A stretch of 5,655 bases of DNA from an uncultured Eubacteriales bacterium (GCA_900549495.1 UROL01000134.1:1-5655), one strand, 5' to 3'; shown: positions 1 to 5,605, counted from the first letter of the stretch. Translations and numbers: made by a program. The notes: generated by a model not told the origin, from the letters alone.

Positions 1-1
1 G

Positions 2-1516
2 CAGGCCCTGTATTATGCATGGAAAGATGCTGGTGCAGATGTCCCTCCGGTGATGATTACTGTAGCAAACAGGACGGAAACTGCTGCACGTATCAAATAT
101 GCATTCGACCATGGGCGTATTCCCGTTCCCGAACTCTGCGATCCGAATTTAACAATCCATATTGACTCCAAGACAATGGATGCGGCTACAAACGTGGTTG
201 CGCCAACTGTTGACGAAGATAGTGAAGCAAAAATCAGCAAAGCAGATGCAGCAGCAATTCTTCGTGAGACTGTTGACACAGTTGGCCAAAAAGGCAAACG
301 AGGCGAGCAAATTCGAAATGTGATTTCTGTAGGCATGCTATCGGAAGGATGGGATGCAAAAACAGTAACACATATTTTGGGATTGCGGGCGTTTTCCAGC
401 CAGCTTCTCTGCGAACAGGTTGTTGGTCGTGGCCTTCGCCGGACCAGCTATGATCTGTCTGAAGGCAGTGACATGTTTACGCCGGAATATGTCAATATCT
501 TCGGAATCCCCTTCACCTTTTTGCCTCATGAATCGGATGAACAAGGAACGCCTCCAACGACTCCGCCCAAAACTCAGGTTGAGGCATTAAAAGAGCGCTC
601 TGAATATGAGATTCGCTGGCCCAATATCATCCGATTGGATCGTGTGTTCAAACCACAGTTAACAGTAGATTTGGACAAAATTGATACGCTGGAACTGAAT
701 GCAGCAGATACCCGATTGAGAGCTGACCTTGCTCCGATCATTGACGGCAAAACGGATCTGACGAAGTGTACCGAAATTGATCTACAGAAACTGGATGCGG
801 AACTGCGTATGCAGCGCATTGTTTTTGAAGCATCTGGACAGGTCTACGATCTGATGAAAACATCGTGGCAAAATGAGGCAACGAAGTTTGCTCTGTTGGG
901 ACAGGTCATTCGACTTGTGGAGGAATATCTAAAATCTGGTGCCATTGTAATCAATCCGCCGCTCTTTAATACAGATCCCGTGCGTCAGCGAATTATCTAC
1001 ATGATGAATATGAACAAGATTGTTCAGCACCTGTGGAGTTTCATCAAACTGGAGCAGACGGAAAAAATCGCGCCTATTTTTGACCCCAACAAAAAAATCC
1101 GATCCACAGCGGATATGCCTACTTGGTTTACAAGCAAACCGTGCTGCATTACCAAAACATCACAAATTAGCCATTGCGTATTCGACAGCGCATGGGAAGC
1201 TACAGAGAGTTATGTGATTGAAAAGAATCCCCATGTTACTGCATGGGCAAAGAACGATCACCTCGGTTTCGAAATTCTATATATCTTTGATGGTGTTGTC
1301 CGAAAATACCTCCCAGATTTCTTGATTCGATTGGATAACGGAAAGACCCTGATTCTTGAAACAAAAGGACAAGAAACTCGCCGCGATAAAGAAAAGAGGA
1401 AAGCTCTGTCCGAATGGGTTGCCGCGGTAAACAGCTTGGGTGAGTATGGCGAGTGGTGTAATGATGTATCTTACAACATCGCAGATGTGGAGGGTATCAT
1501 TGCCAAATACATCTGA
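2..1516 (+). CDS. Type III restriction-like Res subunit (helicase-nuclease), 5'-truncated by window edge
   Basis: This is the C-terminal part of a DNA-translocating restriction endonuclease subunit. The frame is open from base 2, so the GTG at 50 and ATG at 53 are internal codons, not starts. Seen: a second-RecA-domain motif SVGMLSEGWD (nt 326-355) followed by motif VI QVVGRGLRR (nt 416-442), the SF2 ATPase arginine-finger signature. After a long middle region comes a C-terminal nuclease signature: WAKNDHLGFEI, then YLPDF (Asp codon 1316-1318) and, 13 residues later, LETKG (Glu 1358-1360, Lys 1364-1366), a PD-(D/E)xK site with all three key residues present. Known: type III Res subunits and related restriction helicases combine exactly these two modules; they use ATP to move on or sense DNA and cut it, normally with a Mod methyltransferase. 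The Walker A half and any Mod gene would lie to the left, outside the window. The stop is TGA at 1514-1516. The split into classical type III versus a related restriction-helicase family is unresolved. Confidence 0.88.
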   Translation, partial: QALYYAWKDAGADVPPVMITVANRTETAARIKYAFDHGRIPVPELCDPNLTIHIDSKTMDAATNVVAPTVDEDSEAKISKADAAAILRETVDTVGQKGKRGEQIRNVISVGMLSEGWDAKTVTHILGLRAFSSQLLCEQVVGRGLRRTSYDLSEGSDMFTPEYVNIFGIPFTFLPHESDEQGTPPTTPPKTQVEALKERSEYEIRWPNIIRLDRVFKPQLTVDLDKIDTLELNAADTRLRADLAPIIDGKTDLTKCTEIDLQKLDAELRMQRIVFEASGQVYDLMKTSWQNEATKFALLGQVIRLVEEYLKSGAIVINPPLFNTDPVRQRIIYMMNMNKIVQHLWSFIKLEQTEKIAPIFDPNKKIRSTADMPTWFTSKPCCITKTSQISHCVFDSAWEATESYVIEKNPHVTAWAKNDHLGFEILYIFDGVVRKYLPDFLIRLDNGKTLILETKGQETRRDKEKRKALSEWVAAVNSLGEYGEWCNDVSYNIADVEGIIAKYI

Positions 1517-1539
1517 GTAAAGACTAATCAAACGTAAAA

Positions 1540-1575
1540 ACAACAGGCGTGACCAACGTTGGTCATGCCTGTTGT
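1540..1575. terminator. Long palindromic hairpin, probable bidirectional terminator
   Basis: Two 16-nt arms (1540-1555 and 1560-1575) pair completely apart from one G-U wobble, around the loop ACGT. The inner part TGACCAACGTTGGTCA is a perfect palindrome. Read on the minus strand, the stem runs straight into TTTTT (complement of the A-run at 1536-1540), a good intrinsic terminator. Read on the plus strand it is followed by CGTTCGTTTTC, a poorer U-tract. It lies 23 nt after the restriction-gene stop and between two convergent genes, which fits termination of both. Confidence 0.65.
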
Positions 1576-1755
1576 CGTTCGTTTTCACTTGTGTAGCAAA
1601 TTAACGGCAAGAAAATCAAATAATGCTACCCTAGTGTATGTTGACTCTTTACGAGTGTCAAAGAAAACTAAGGCGTAAGGGCGAACTCGGCAATGAGTTT
1701 CCAGAAAAAGTAACACACTCGAAAAATATTCTCGGACTTGCTAAGAGACGCTGCT
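1576..1755. other. Convergent intergenic spacer, no supported gene
   Basis: I see no convincing gene here. A 72-codon plus-strand frame (1638-1856) has no ribosome-binding site, runs into the ATPase 3' end on the other strand and has no recognisable domain. There are only weak inverted repeats, for example GTAGCA (1593-1598) with TGCTAC (1624-1629), and TTGAC/GTCAA around 1640-1663. Confidence 0.4.
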
Positions 1756-1776
1756 ATAAAAGCCCTTATGGCGCTT
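1756..1776 (-). terminator. Candidate intrinsic terminator of the DUF4143 ATPase gene
   Basis: On the minus strand, about 30 nt after the ATPase stop codon, AAGCGCC and GGGCTT can pair as a 6-bp stem with one bulged G and an ATAA loop. The stem is followed by TTTTAT. The stem is short, so it may be weak, with the stronger hairpin at 1540-1575 acting as backup. Confidence 0.4.
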
Positions 1777-1806
1777 ACTCAAGTTCCAGAATTAGAGAGG
1801 TTTTGT

Positions 1807-3021
1807 TCAGTTCCATTCCTCAGCTAAGAGGAAATCGCGGATATTCCGGTGCTTGATTCCATTTCGGCTCATGTCGAACTCATCAAGGGAAACAACGTAC
1901 TTGGGGAAGTTGTCTCGAATGTTATCATACGCGCCAAACTCACGGTTAACCGTTTCTTCCGACGCCAGCAGGTAAGTGACCTGAACATACAGCTTTTCGC
2001 CGCGCTTGTTACATACAAAATCAATTTCCTTATCGCCCATTCTGCCGACAGTCACTTCATAACCCCGGCGCAGCAGCTCAAGATAGACGATATTCTCCAA
2101 AATGAGATTGATGTCCCGCATGTTGCCGCCAAAGACCGCCTCGCGGATGCCATGATCGGCAATATAATACTTCTCATTGGAGGCAAGGATCTGTTTGCCC
2201 TGCAAGTCCTCCCGTTTCACCTGATAGAAAAGGTACGCCTCGCAGCAGTATTTGATATAGTTCAGGATCGTTTCCGGGGCAACGGTGCGCTGCTCGTTTT
2301 TCAGGAACTTTGCAAGCGAGGTTGCCGAGAAAGTTGTTCCCACATTGGCAATCACATAGGCAATGATCCGTTCCAGCAAATCTACATCCCGGATTTTATT
2401 CCGCTTCACGATGTCCTTGAGCTGGACGGAATTGAATAGATCGTGAAGATATTGCTTGGACGGCGCATCTGCATAGCGGAGGTTCGCAAGATAAGGCATC
2501 CCTCCGGCAACCAGGTACTTTTGGAAACACTGCTGGATGGATGCATCAGGAGCAATCGAACGGTACAGCTCCATGAACTCTCCGAAAGAAAACGGATAGA
2601 TCACAAACTCTACATACCGTCCACCCAAGTAAGTTGCAAGCTCACCGGACAGCAGCTTTGCATTGGAACCGGTGATATAGATGTCGCAGTCCAGCGAGAT
2701 GCGAAAAGAGTTGATGCACTTCTCCCAGTCCATGACCTCCTGGATTTCATCGAAAAAGAGGTAGACCTTGCCGCCAATCTCTCTGGCACGTTTGGTGATC
2801 TCATCATGCAGCGCCTGAGCGGTTTGCAAATGGGAATAGCTCATATCCTCAAAGTTGATAGAGATAAACTGCGCCGGGCTGATGCCGGACTCCGTGAGCT
2901 CCTGCTGGATCAGCTCCAACATAACCGACTTTCCGCAGCGGCGAATACCGGTCATGACCTTGATCAGCTCCGACCCGATGAACGGACGGATGCGGCTCAT
3001 ATACAGTTCACGTTTGATCAT
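1807..3021 (-). CDS. AAA_14/DUF4143 family ATP-binding protein
   Basis: A 404-residue AAA-type ATPase of the widespread prokaryotic family with an N-terminal AAA_14 domain and a C-terminal DUF4143 domain. Seen: Walker A GIRRCGKS at residues 25-32, Walker B VYLFFDE with Asp91-Glu92, a sensor-like ITGSN at 116-120, and LSGELATYLGGRYVEF typical of the family. A middle helical part follows (about 200-285, including NYIKYCCEAYLFYQVKR). A C-terminal fold resembling a PD-(D/E)xK nuclease shows Glu309, EIDF (Asp334) and YVQV (Gln347), where an active nuclease would have ExK. Start choice: an upstream in-frame ATG at 3081 lies inside the promoter -35 box, whereas ATG 3021 follows a GGGGG run (3029-3033) about 7 nt away. 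The cellular role of this family is not settled; it is common in mobile and accessory regions. It forms its own single-gene unit, divergent from the sigma operon and convergent with the restriction gene. Family assignment is firm, function is not. Confidence 0.9.
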   Translation of the reverse strand: MIKRELYMSRIRPFIGSELIKVMTGIRRCGKSVMLELIQQELTESGISPAQFISINFEDMSYSHLQTAQALHDEITKRAREIGGKVYLFFDEIQEVMDWEKCINSFRISLDCDIYITGSNAKLLSGELATYLGGRYVEFVIYPFSFGEFMELYRSIAPDASIQQCFQKYLVAGGMPYLANLRYADAPSKQYLHDLFNSVQLKDIVKRNKIRDVDLLERIIAYVIANVGTTFSATSLAKFLKNEQRTVAPETILNYIKYCCEAYLFYQVKREDLQGKQILASNEKYYIADHGIREAVFGGNMRDINLILENIVYLELLRRGYEVTVGRMGDKEIDFVCNKRGEKLYVQVTYLLASEETVNREFGAYDNIRDNFPKYVVSLDEFDMSRNGIKHRNIRDFLLAEEWN

Positions 3022-3052
3022 AAAATTTCCCCCGCCTTCCGTGACTGACCAT

Positions 3053-3081
3053 AGTATATCACACTTGCAATTGAAACTCAA
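3053..3081 (-). promoter_or_regulatory. Sigma-A-type promoter of the DUF4143 ATPase gene
   Basis: On the minus strand a -35 box TTGAGT (3076-3081) and a -10 box TATACT (3053-3058) are separated by exactly 17 nt. A TGA directly before the -10 makes it an extended -10. The predicted transcript start near 3046 gives a leader of about 25 nt and rules out translation from the ATG at 3081. Confidence 0.7.
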
Positions 3082-3090
3082 TGATGAAAT

Positions 3091-3120
3091 TTCGATTTTA
3101 TCAGTTATATCTGATAAAAT
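3091..3120 (+). promoter_or_regulatory. Possible promoter of the sigma factor operon
   Basis: TAAAAT (3115-3120) preceded by TGA gives an extended -10 (5 of 6 consensus bases). TTCGAT at 3091-3096 is a poor -35 at 18 nt. It would leave a leader of about 145 nt before the sigma start codon. Because the -10 is one arm of the palindrome, the match could be incidental. No clear ECF-type autoregulatory promoter was found instead. Confidence 0.25.
3095..3120. promoter_or_regulatory. Perfect 10-bp inverted repeat in the divergent promoter region (candidate operator)
   Basis: The arms ATTTTATCAG (3095-3104) and CTGATAAAAT (3111-3120) are perfect reverse complements around a 6-nt AT-rich centre TTATAT. 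It sits 13 bp upstream of the ATPase -35 box and overlaps a possible plus-strand -10, a good place for a dimeric regulator acting on both directions. The alternative, a terminator, is unlikely: the stem is AT-rich and no gene ends here. Confidence 0.45.
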
Positions 3121-3258
3121 ACAAAATACGACAAACAGTATCCGGTAAGACTAGCGGTGCGTAACCGGGATGTGCAATCCATATTACAAAATTTTTATGT
3201 CAGAAGAAGTCTCTTGGTTGCGTCTTATAGGACAAAGGCCTTTTACACAGCAAGAAAC

Positions 3259-3272
3259 GGAGGAGACACCTC
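3259..3272 (+). promoter_or_regulatory. Ribosome-binding site of the ECF sigma gene, possibly self-paired
   Basis: GGAGG (3259-3263) lies 9 nt before ATG 3273 and fixes the start. The Shine-Dalgarno GAGG (3260-3263) can pair with CCTC (3269-3272) immediately before the ATG over a 5-nt loop. This is a four-base-pair hairpin that would partly mask the site; the stem is short, so the effect is uncertain. Confidence 0.5.
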
Positions 3273-3833
3273 ATGAATGACGAGGAAATCATTGCGCTAT
3301 ACTTTGCCCGGGACCAGGAGGCGCTGACCCAGACGGACAAAAAGTACGGAGCCTACTGCTATACATTGGCAAACCGAATTCTGAGCAGTCCGCCGGATGC
3401 GGAGGAAACCGTCAGCGATACTTATTTCAAAGCCTGGCAGGCCATCCCACCCACGAAGCCCAAGGTATTGCGGCTGTTCCTTGCCAAAATTGTCCGGAAT
3501 CTGGCATTCACCCGCTGGCGCAGCGAAAACGCCCAGAAGCGGGGCGGCGGAGAAATGCACCTGGTGCTGGATGAACTGGGGGAGTGCATCGGAACGGAGG
3601 GGGATTTGGAGGCGGAGCTGAACCTCAAGGAGCTGACCCGCACCATTGCCGCCTTCCTGGACACCCAGCCCCAGCGGGAGCAAAATGTATTCCTGCGCCG
3701 CTACTTCTTTTTGGAGGACACCCGGGAGATTGGCAGCCGCTATCAAATGAAGCCGGAGGCTGTCCTGAAAAGTTTGAGCCGCACCCGGACGAAACTGAAA
3801 AAATATCTGATTCAGGAGGGATACACGGTATGA
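3273..3833 (+). CDS. ECF-type sigma-70 family RNA polymerase sigma factor
   Basis: A 186-residue sigma factor with only regions 2 and 4, the usual size of an ECF (group 4) sigma. Region 2 spans about residues 9-84, including the core-binding and -10 recognition helices (DAEETVSDTYFKAW at 42-55, then FLAKIVRNLAFTRWRSE). An acidic linker (about 98-118) follows, then region 4 (about 118-182), with a helix-turn-helix around residues 148-176 (TREIGSRYQMKPEAVLKSLSR) for -35 recognition. It directs RNA polymerase to a small regulon, and such sigmas are usually held inactive by a partner encoded next to them. Here the next gene starts inside the stop codon (ATGA, 3830-3833), so both proteins should be made in a fixed ratio. 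The start ATG has a proper GGAGG site. The sigma class (subgroup) and signal cannot be told from this window. Confidence 0.92.
   Translation: MNDEEIIALYFARDQEALTQTDKKYGAYCYTLANRILSSPPDAEETVSDTYFKAWQAIPPTKPKVLRLFLAKIVRNLAFTRWRSENAQKRGGGEMHLVLDELGECIGTEGDLEAELNLKELTRTIAAFLDTQPQREQNVFLRRYFFLEDTREIGSRYQMKPEAVLKSLSRTRTKLKKYLIQEGYTV
3814..3833 (+). promoter_or_regulatory. Ribosome-binding site and ATGA coupling of the membrane partner gene
   Basis: AGGAGG (3814-3819) inside the last sigma codons lies 10 nt before ATG 3830. The start overlaps the sigma TGA (3831-3833) by the ATGA arrangement, indicating translational coupling and deciding the start of the downstream gene. Confidence 0.8.
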
Positions 3834-5212
3834 AGCAAGAAGATTTGTTCCGTGCCATTGGGGAGCTGGATTCTCTGCGCCTTGCAAAAACAGAGGAGGA
3901 ATTATCCATGAAATCTGGCATGAAGTTTACCCGCCGGCTGCTGATTGCAGCGGTTGTGACGGCGCTGCTGGCTGGCTCTGCTTACGCCACACACTATTTT
4001 TTGTTCGATTCCCCAAAAGAGATGGTCACCGGCCTGTATGGCAGCGATGCCAGCCTTGCACCCAGCGAGGCTTCCGACGACCAAAAGCCCTGGCCCAACA
4101 GCTATGTGCTGCCGGGCTATGACAAGCGCCCGGTGGACGAAACCACCGCCCAGGCCATGGAGGGCTGGATTTCCCCGGTGGGGCAGACACTAGGAAACGG
4201 TGGCTATCGGCTGACCGTGGATGCCTATGTATATGACAGCGCCATGAAGGTGGGCTTTGTCACCCTGGCGCTGGAGCATGACAAGCCCATTGCCGAGGCG
4301 GATTTGATGATGCAGCGCAATGGGGAAATTATCCCCGGCATGGTGGAGTTTACCCAGTATGGGCGGTGCTACATCATCCCGGAAAAGACAACGGACACCA
4401 CTCTTGCCATGACCTACTATTTTAGTTCCGATGTGCGGGACACGAATGTTTTCGCCATCACGCTGCTTGACCATGACGAGCAGAAGCGCATCCTTGCGGA
4501 GAGAGACAACATTGAGGAGGAGCGGAAAACCTACATTGCCCAGCGCAAGGAAGCCTTGAAGGCGGAAATGACCCTGGAAGAAGCCAAGGCAAAGCTCATG
4601 GAGCAATCCGGCTTCACCGGCGGGGAAGCACCCTATGATAGCTATTATTATCTGGCAGCCAATGAATACGACTGGAATTACGCTTCCTCCCACCCCCAGC
4701 AAACCAGCCCGGAGGGGGAGGCAGAAGCCCGCCTGCGCCAGGAGCTGACCCCGGAGGAAGCGGAGGCAAGGCTGCGGCAAATCTGGGGGGACGAGGCGGT
4801 GGATGCCACCTTCCAGGACCAGCCGGAGGATATTCCGGAGTTTGCCTATTGGATTCTGGCGATGGAGGAAGTGGATGCCACGCCCCAGGAAAACAAATTG
4901 ATTCTGCCCATGCCGGAGGACAGCGCCCTGCCCAACCGCTCCTTTGGCGGCGGGGATGTGCTGGTAAACAGCTTGTGTCTCCGGGTGAATGACGAAAAAT
5001 ACAACCCCCGCGGTTCTACAGATGTGACGCTTCGGATGAAGGATGGCTCCACATTTGTGGTTCGCAGCGATGAGATGGACAACTGCCTGTTCCAGAAAGG
5101 GGAATGGGACGGCACCTGCCTGTGTATGCTCAACAGCGCCATCAATATTGAGGACATTGAGACGGTGATTCTGACCGTCAATGGACAAGAGATTCCTCTG
5201 ACGGCGGATTGA
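3830..5212 (+). CDS. Single-pass membrane protein, probable anti-sigma factor or sensor partner of the ECF sigma
   Basis: A 460-residue protein starting at the ATG overlapping the sigma stop. Although the frame stays open upstream (to 3584), that part is a shadow of the sigma gene. Seen: a short acidic cytoplasmic segment (1-26, MKQEDLFRAIGELDSLRLAK), basic residues FTRR before one hydrophobic helix (about 36-56, LLIAAVVTALLAGSAYA), then a long extracytoplasmic part. The first outer region (about 60-212) reads as beta-rich (YRLTVDAYVYDSAMKVGFVTLAL). A charged, helix-prone segment (about 213-260) and two near-identical motifs EAEARLRQ (297-304) and EAEARLRQ (310-317) follow, then a C-terminal domain (about 330-460) with more beta-like strands and several Cys (383, 419, 430, 432). 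Position, coupling and topology fit an anti-sigma/sensor; many gut Clostridia encode such a protein after an ECF sigma. No zinc-finger (ZAS) motif HxxxCxxC is visible, so the sigma-binding mode is unknown. Its N-terminus is very short for an anti-sigma domain. I do not recognise the ectodomain. Confidence 0.75.
   Translation: MKQEDLFRAIGELDSLRLAKTEEELSMKSGMKFTRRLLIAAVVTALLAGSAYATHYFLFDSPKEMVTGLYGSDASLAPSEASDDQKPWPNSYVLPGYDKRPVDETTAQAMEGWISPVGQTLGNGGYRLTVDAYVYDSAMKVGFVTLALEHDKPIAEADLMMQRNGEIIPGMVEFTQYGRCYIIPEKTTDTTLAMTYYFSSDVRDTNVFAITLLDHDEQKRILAERDNIEEERKTYIAQRKEALKAEMTLEEAKAKLMEQSGFTGGEAPYDSYYYLAANEYDWNYASSHPQQTSPEGEAEARLRQELTPEEAEARLRQIWGDEAVDATFQDQPEDIPEFAYWILAMEEVDATPQENKLILPMPEDSALPNRSFGGGDVLVNSLCLRVNDEKYNPRGSTDVTLRMKDGSTFVVRSDEMDNCLFQKGEWDGTCLCMLNSAINIEDIETVILTVNGQEIPLTAD
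3894..3910 (+). promoter_or_regulatory. Second, internal ribosome-binding site with in-frame ATG
   Basis: AGGAGG (3894-3899) lies 8 nt before an in-frame ATG at 3908 (residue 27 of the membrane protein). Starting here would yield the transmembrane helix and ectodomain without the cytoplasmic 26 residues. It could equally be a by-product of the Glu-Glu-Glu codons. Confidence 0.35.
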
Positions 5213-5228
5213 AGTATGGCACAGCCCC

Positions 5229-5282
5229 CGGCTCCCTCTCTGAGGGAGCTGGCACGCCCGCAAGGGCGTGACTGAGGGAGTG
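5229..5282 (+). repeat. Two-hairpin 'CTGAGGGAGTG' repeat, copy 1 (arm type A)
   Basis: It starts 16 nt after the membrane-protein stop. First hairpin: GCTCCCTC (5231-5238) with GAGGGAGC (5242-5249), 8 bp and a TCT loop. Second hairpin: CACGCCC (5253-5259) with GGGCGTG (5264-5270), 7 bp with a GCAA (GNRA) tetraloop. The unit ends in CTGAGGGAGTG. It may act as a 3' stabiliser or weak terminator of the sigma operon, but has no U-tract. It resembles REP/MITE-like intergenic repeats. Confidence 0.8.
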
Positions 5283-5326
5283 TCGTTCGATGAATGGTAA
5301 AAGGAAACGGTTTCAGAGTTTCGTAG
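5283..5326. other. Flank of copy 1 sharing a spaced TTTCAGAG motif with copy 2
   Basis: TTTCAGAG (5311-5318) begins 29 nt after the end of copy 1. The same octamer (5480-5487) begins 29 nt after the end of copy 2, and the intervening bases align without gaps, about 60 percent identical by eye. The repeat unit may therefore be longer than its conserved hairpin part. Confidence 0.4.
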
Positions 5327-5344
5327 GGGCGATGAAAATCGCCC
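5327..5344. repeat. GGGCGAT/ATCGCCC hairpin with GAAA tetraloop
   Basis: A perfect 7-bp stem (5327-5333 with 5338-5344) closed by the GNRA loop GAAA, flanked by GTAG on the left and CGTAAC on the right. It is separate from the neighbouring repeat family. Hairpins of the form GTAGGGGCG...CGCCC(G) are, from recall, another dispersed repeat of gut Clostridia. No gene or U-tract is attached to it. Confidence 0.55.
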
Positions 5345-5402
5345 GTAACCCCACGGTTTAGCGAGTACTCCGTTGAATGGAACCCGCCCCCGTAACCGTT
5401 CC

Positions 5403-5451
5403 CGGCTCCCTCTCTGAGGGAGCTGTCGAGCGAAGCGAGACTGAGGGAGTG
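5403..5451 (+). repeat. Two-hairpin 'CTGAGGGAGTG' repeat, copy 2 (arm type B)
   Basis: It has the same first hairpin and 3' end as copy 1, but a different second arm: GTCGAGCGAAGCGAGAC (5424-5440). This arm can fold as GTC/GAC and GC/GC pairs around tandem G-A mismatches with a GAA loop. The outer module is conserved and the inner arm exchanged. Confidence 0.8.
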
Positions 5452-5534
5452 TACTACGGTGAACGTAGACGGTCAAAAGTTTCAGAGGCAAAAGGCCGTT
5501 TGTAAACCGTTGGCTCTAATCAACCATCGGACGG
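5452..5534. other. Spacer between copies 2 and 3, no gene seen
   Basis: It contains a small perfect hairpin CTACG (5454-5458) / CGTAG (5464-5468), the TTTCAGAG octamer (5480-5487) and the pair-rich stretch GGCCGTTTGTAAACCGTTGG (5494-5513). No open frame with a ribosome-binding site is present. Confidence 0.4.
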
Positions 5535-5586
5535 CACTCCCTCAGTCACGCCCTTTGGGCGTGCCAGCTCCCTCATAGAGGGAGCC
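5535..5586 (-). repeat. Two-hairpin repeat, copy 3 (arm type A, inverted)
   Basis: Read on the minus strand it matches copy 1 through the first hairpin (GCTCCCTC/GAGGGAGC, loop changed to TAT), the CACGCCC/GGGCGTG arm (loop now AAA) and the end CTGAGGGAGTG. Only loop bases differ, so the stems seem to be under constraint or recently copied. Confidence 0.8.
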
Positions 5587-5605
5587 TGGAGGGGGCGCTC
5601 TTTCC

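Noticed and set aside
1638..1856. Small plus-strand ORF of 72 codons
   Set aside because: No ribosome-binding site, a basic composition without pattern, and its end overlaps the ATPase coding region.
1849..3048. Two plus-strand frames of about 200 codons each opposite the ATPase
   Set aside because: The minus strand encodes a full ATPase with Walker A and B motifs over the same span; the plus frames have no ribosome-binding site and no domain pattern.
3022..3081. Longer ATPase starting at 3081
   Set aside because: That ATG is within the -35 box of the promoter, so it would not be transcribed. The extra residues do not look like the family N-terminus, which begins with the IKRELYMSRIRPF segment.
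3198..3224. ECF-type autoregulatory promoter (TGTCAGA, 16 nt, CGTC) before the sigma gene
   Set aside because: The -10-like CGTC and the spacing fit, but the -35 lacks the AAC core typical of ECF promoters, so chance is likely.
3584..3829. N-terminal extension of the membrane protein frame
   Set aside because: It overlaps the sigma region 4 coding sequence in another frame and encodes Pro/His/Gly-rich sequence. The ATG at 3830 has a good ribosome-binding site and ATGA coupling.
5213..5228. Classical intrinsic terminator after the sigma operon
   Set aside because: No U-tract follows the hairpins of copy 1; the structure may still slow or stop polymerase, but it is not a standard terminator.
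4190..5491. Long open frame of 433 codons on the minus strand
   Set aside because: It lies opposite the membrane-protein gene, which has a coupled start, a ribosome-binding site and a sensible membrane topology. The minus frame runs through the repeat copies and reads as unstructured Arg/Leu/Gln-rich sequence typical of a GC-rich shadow.
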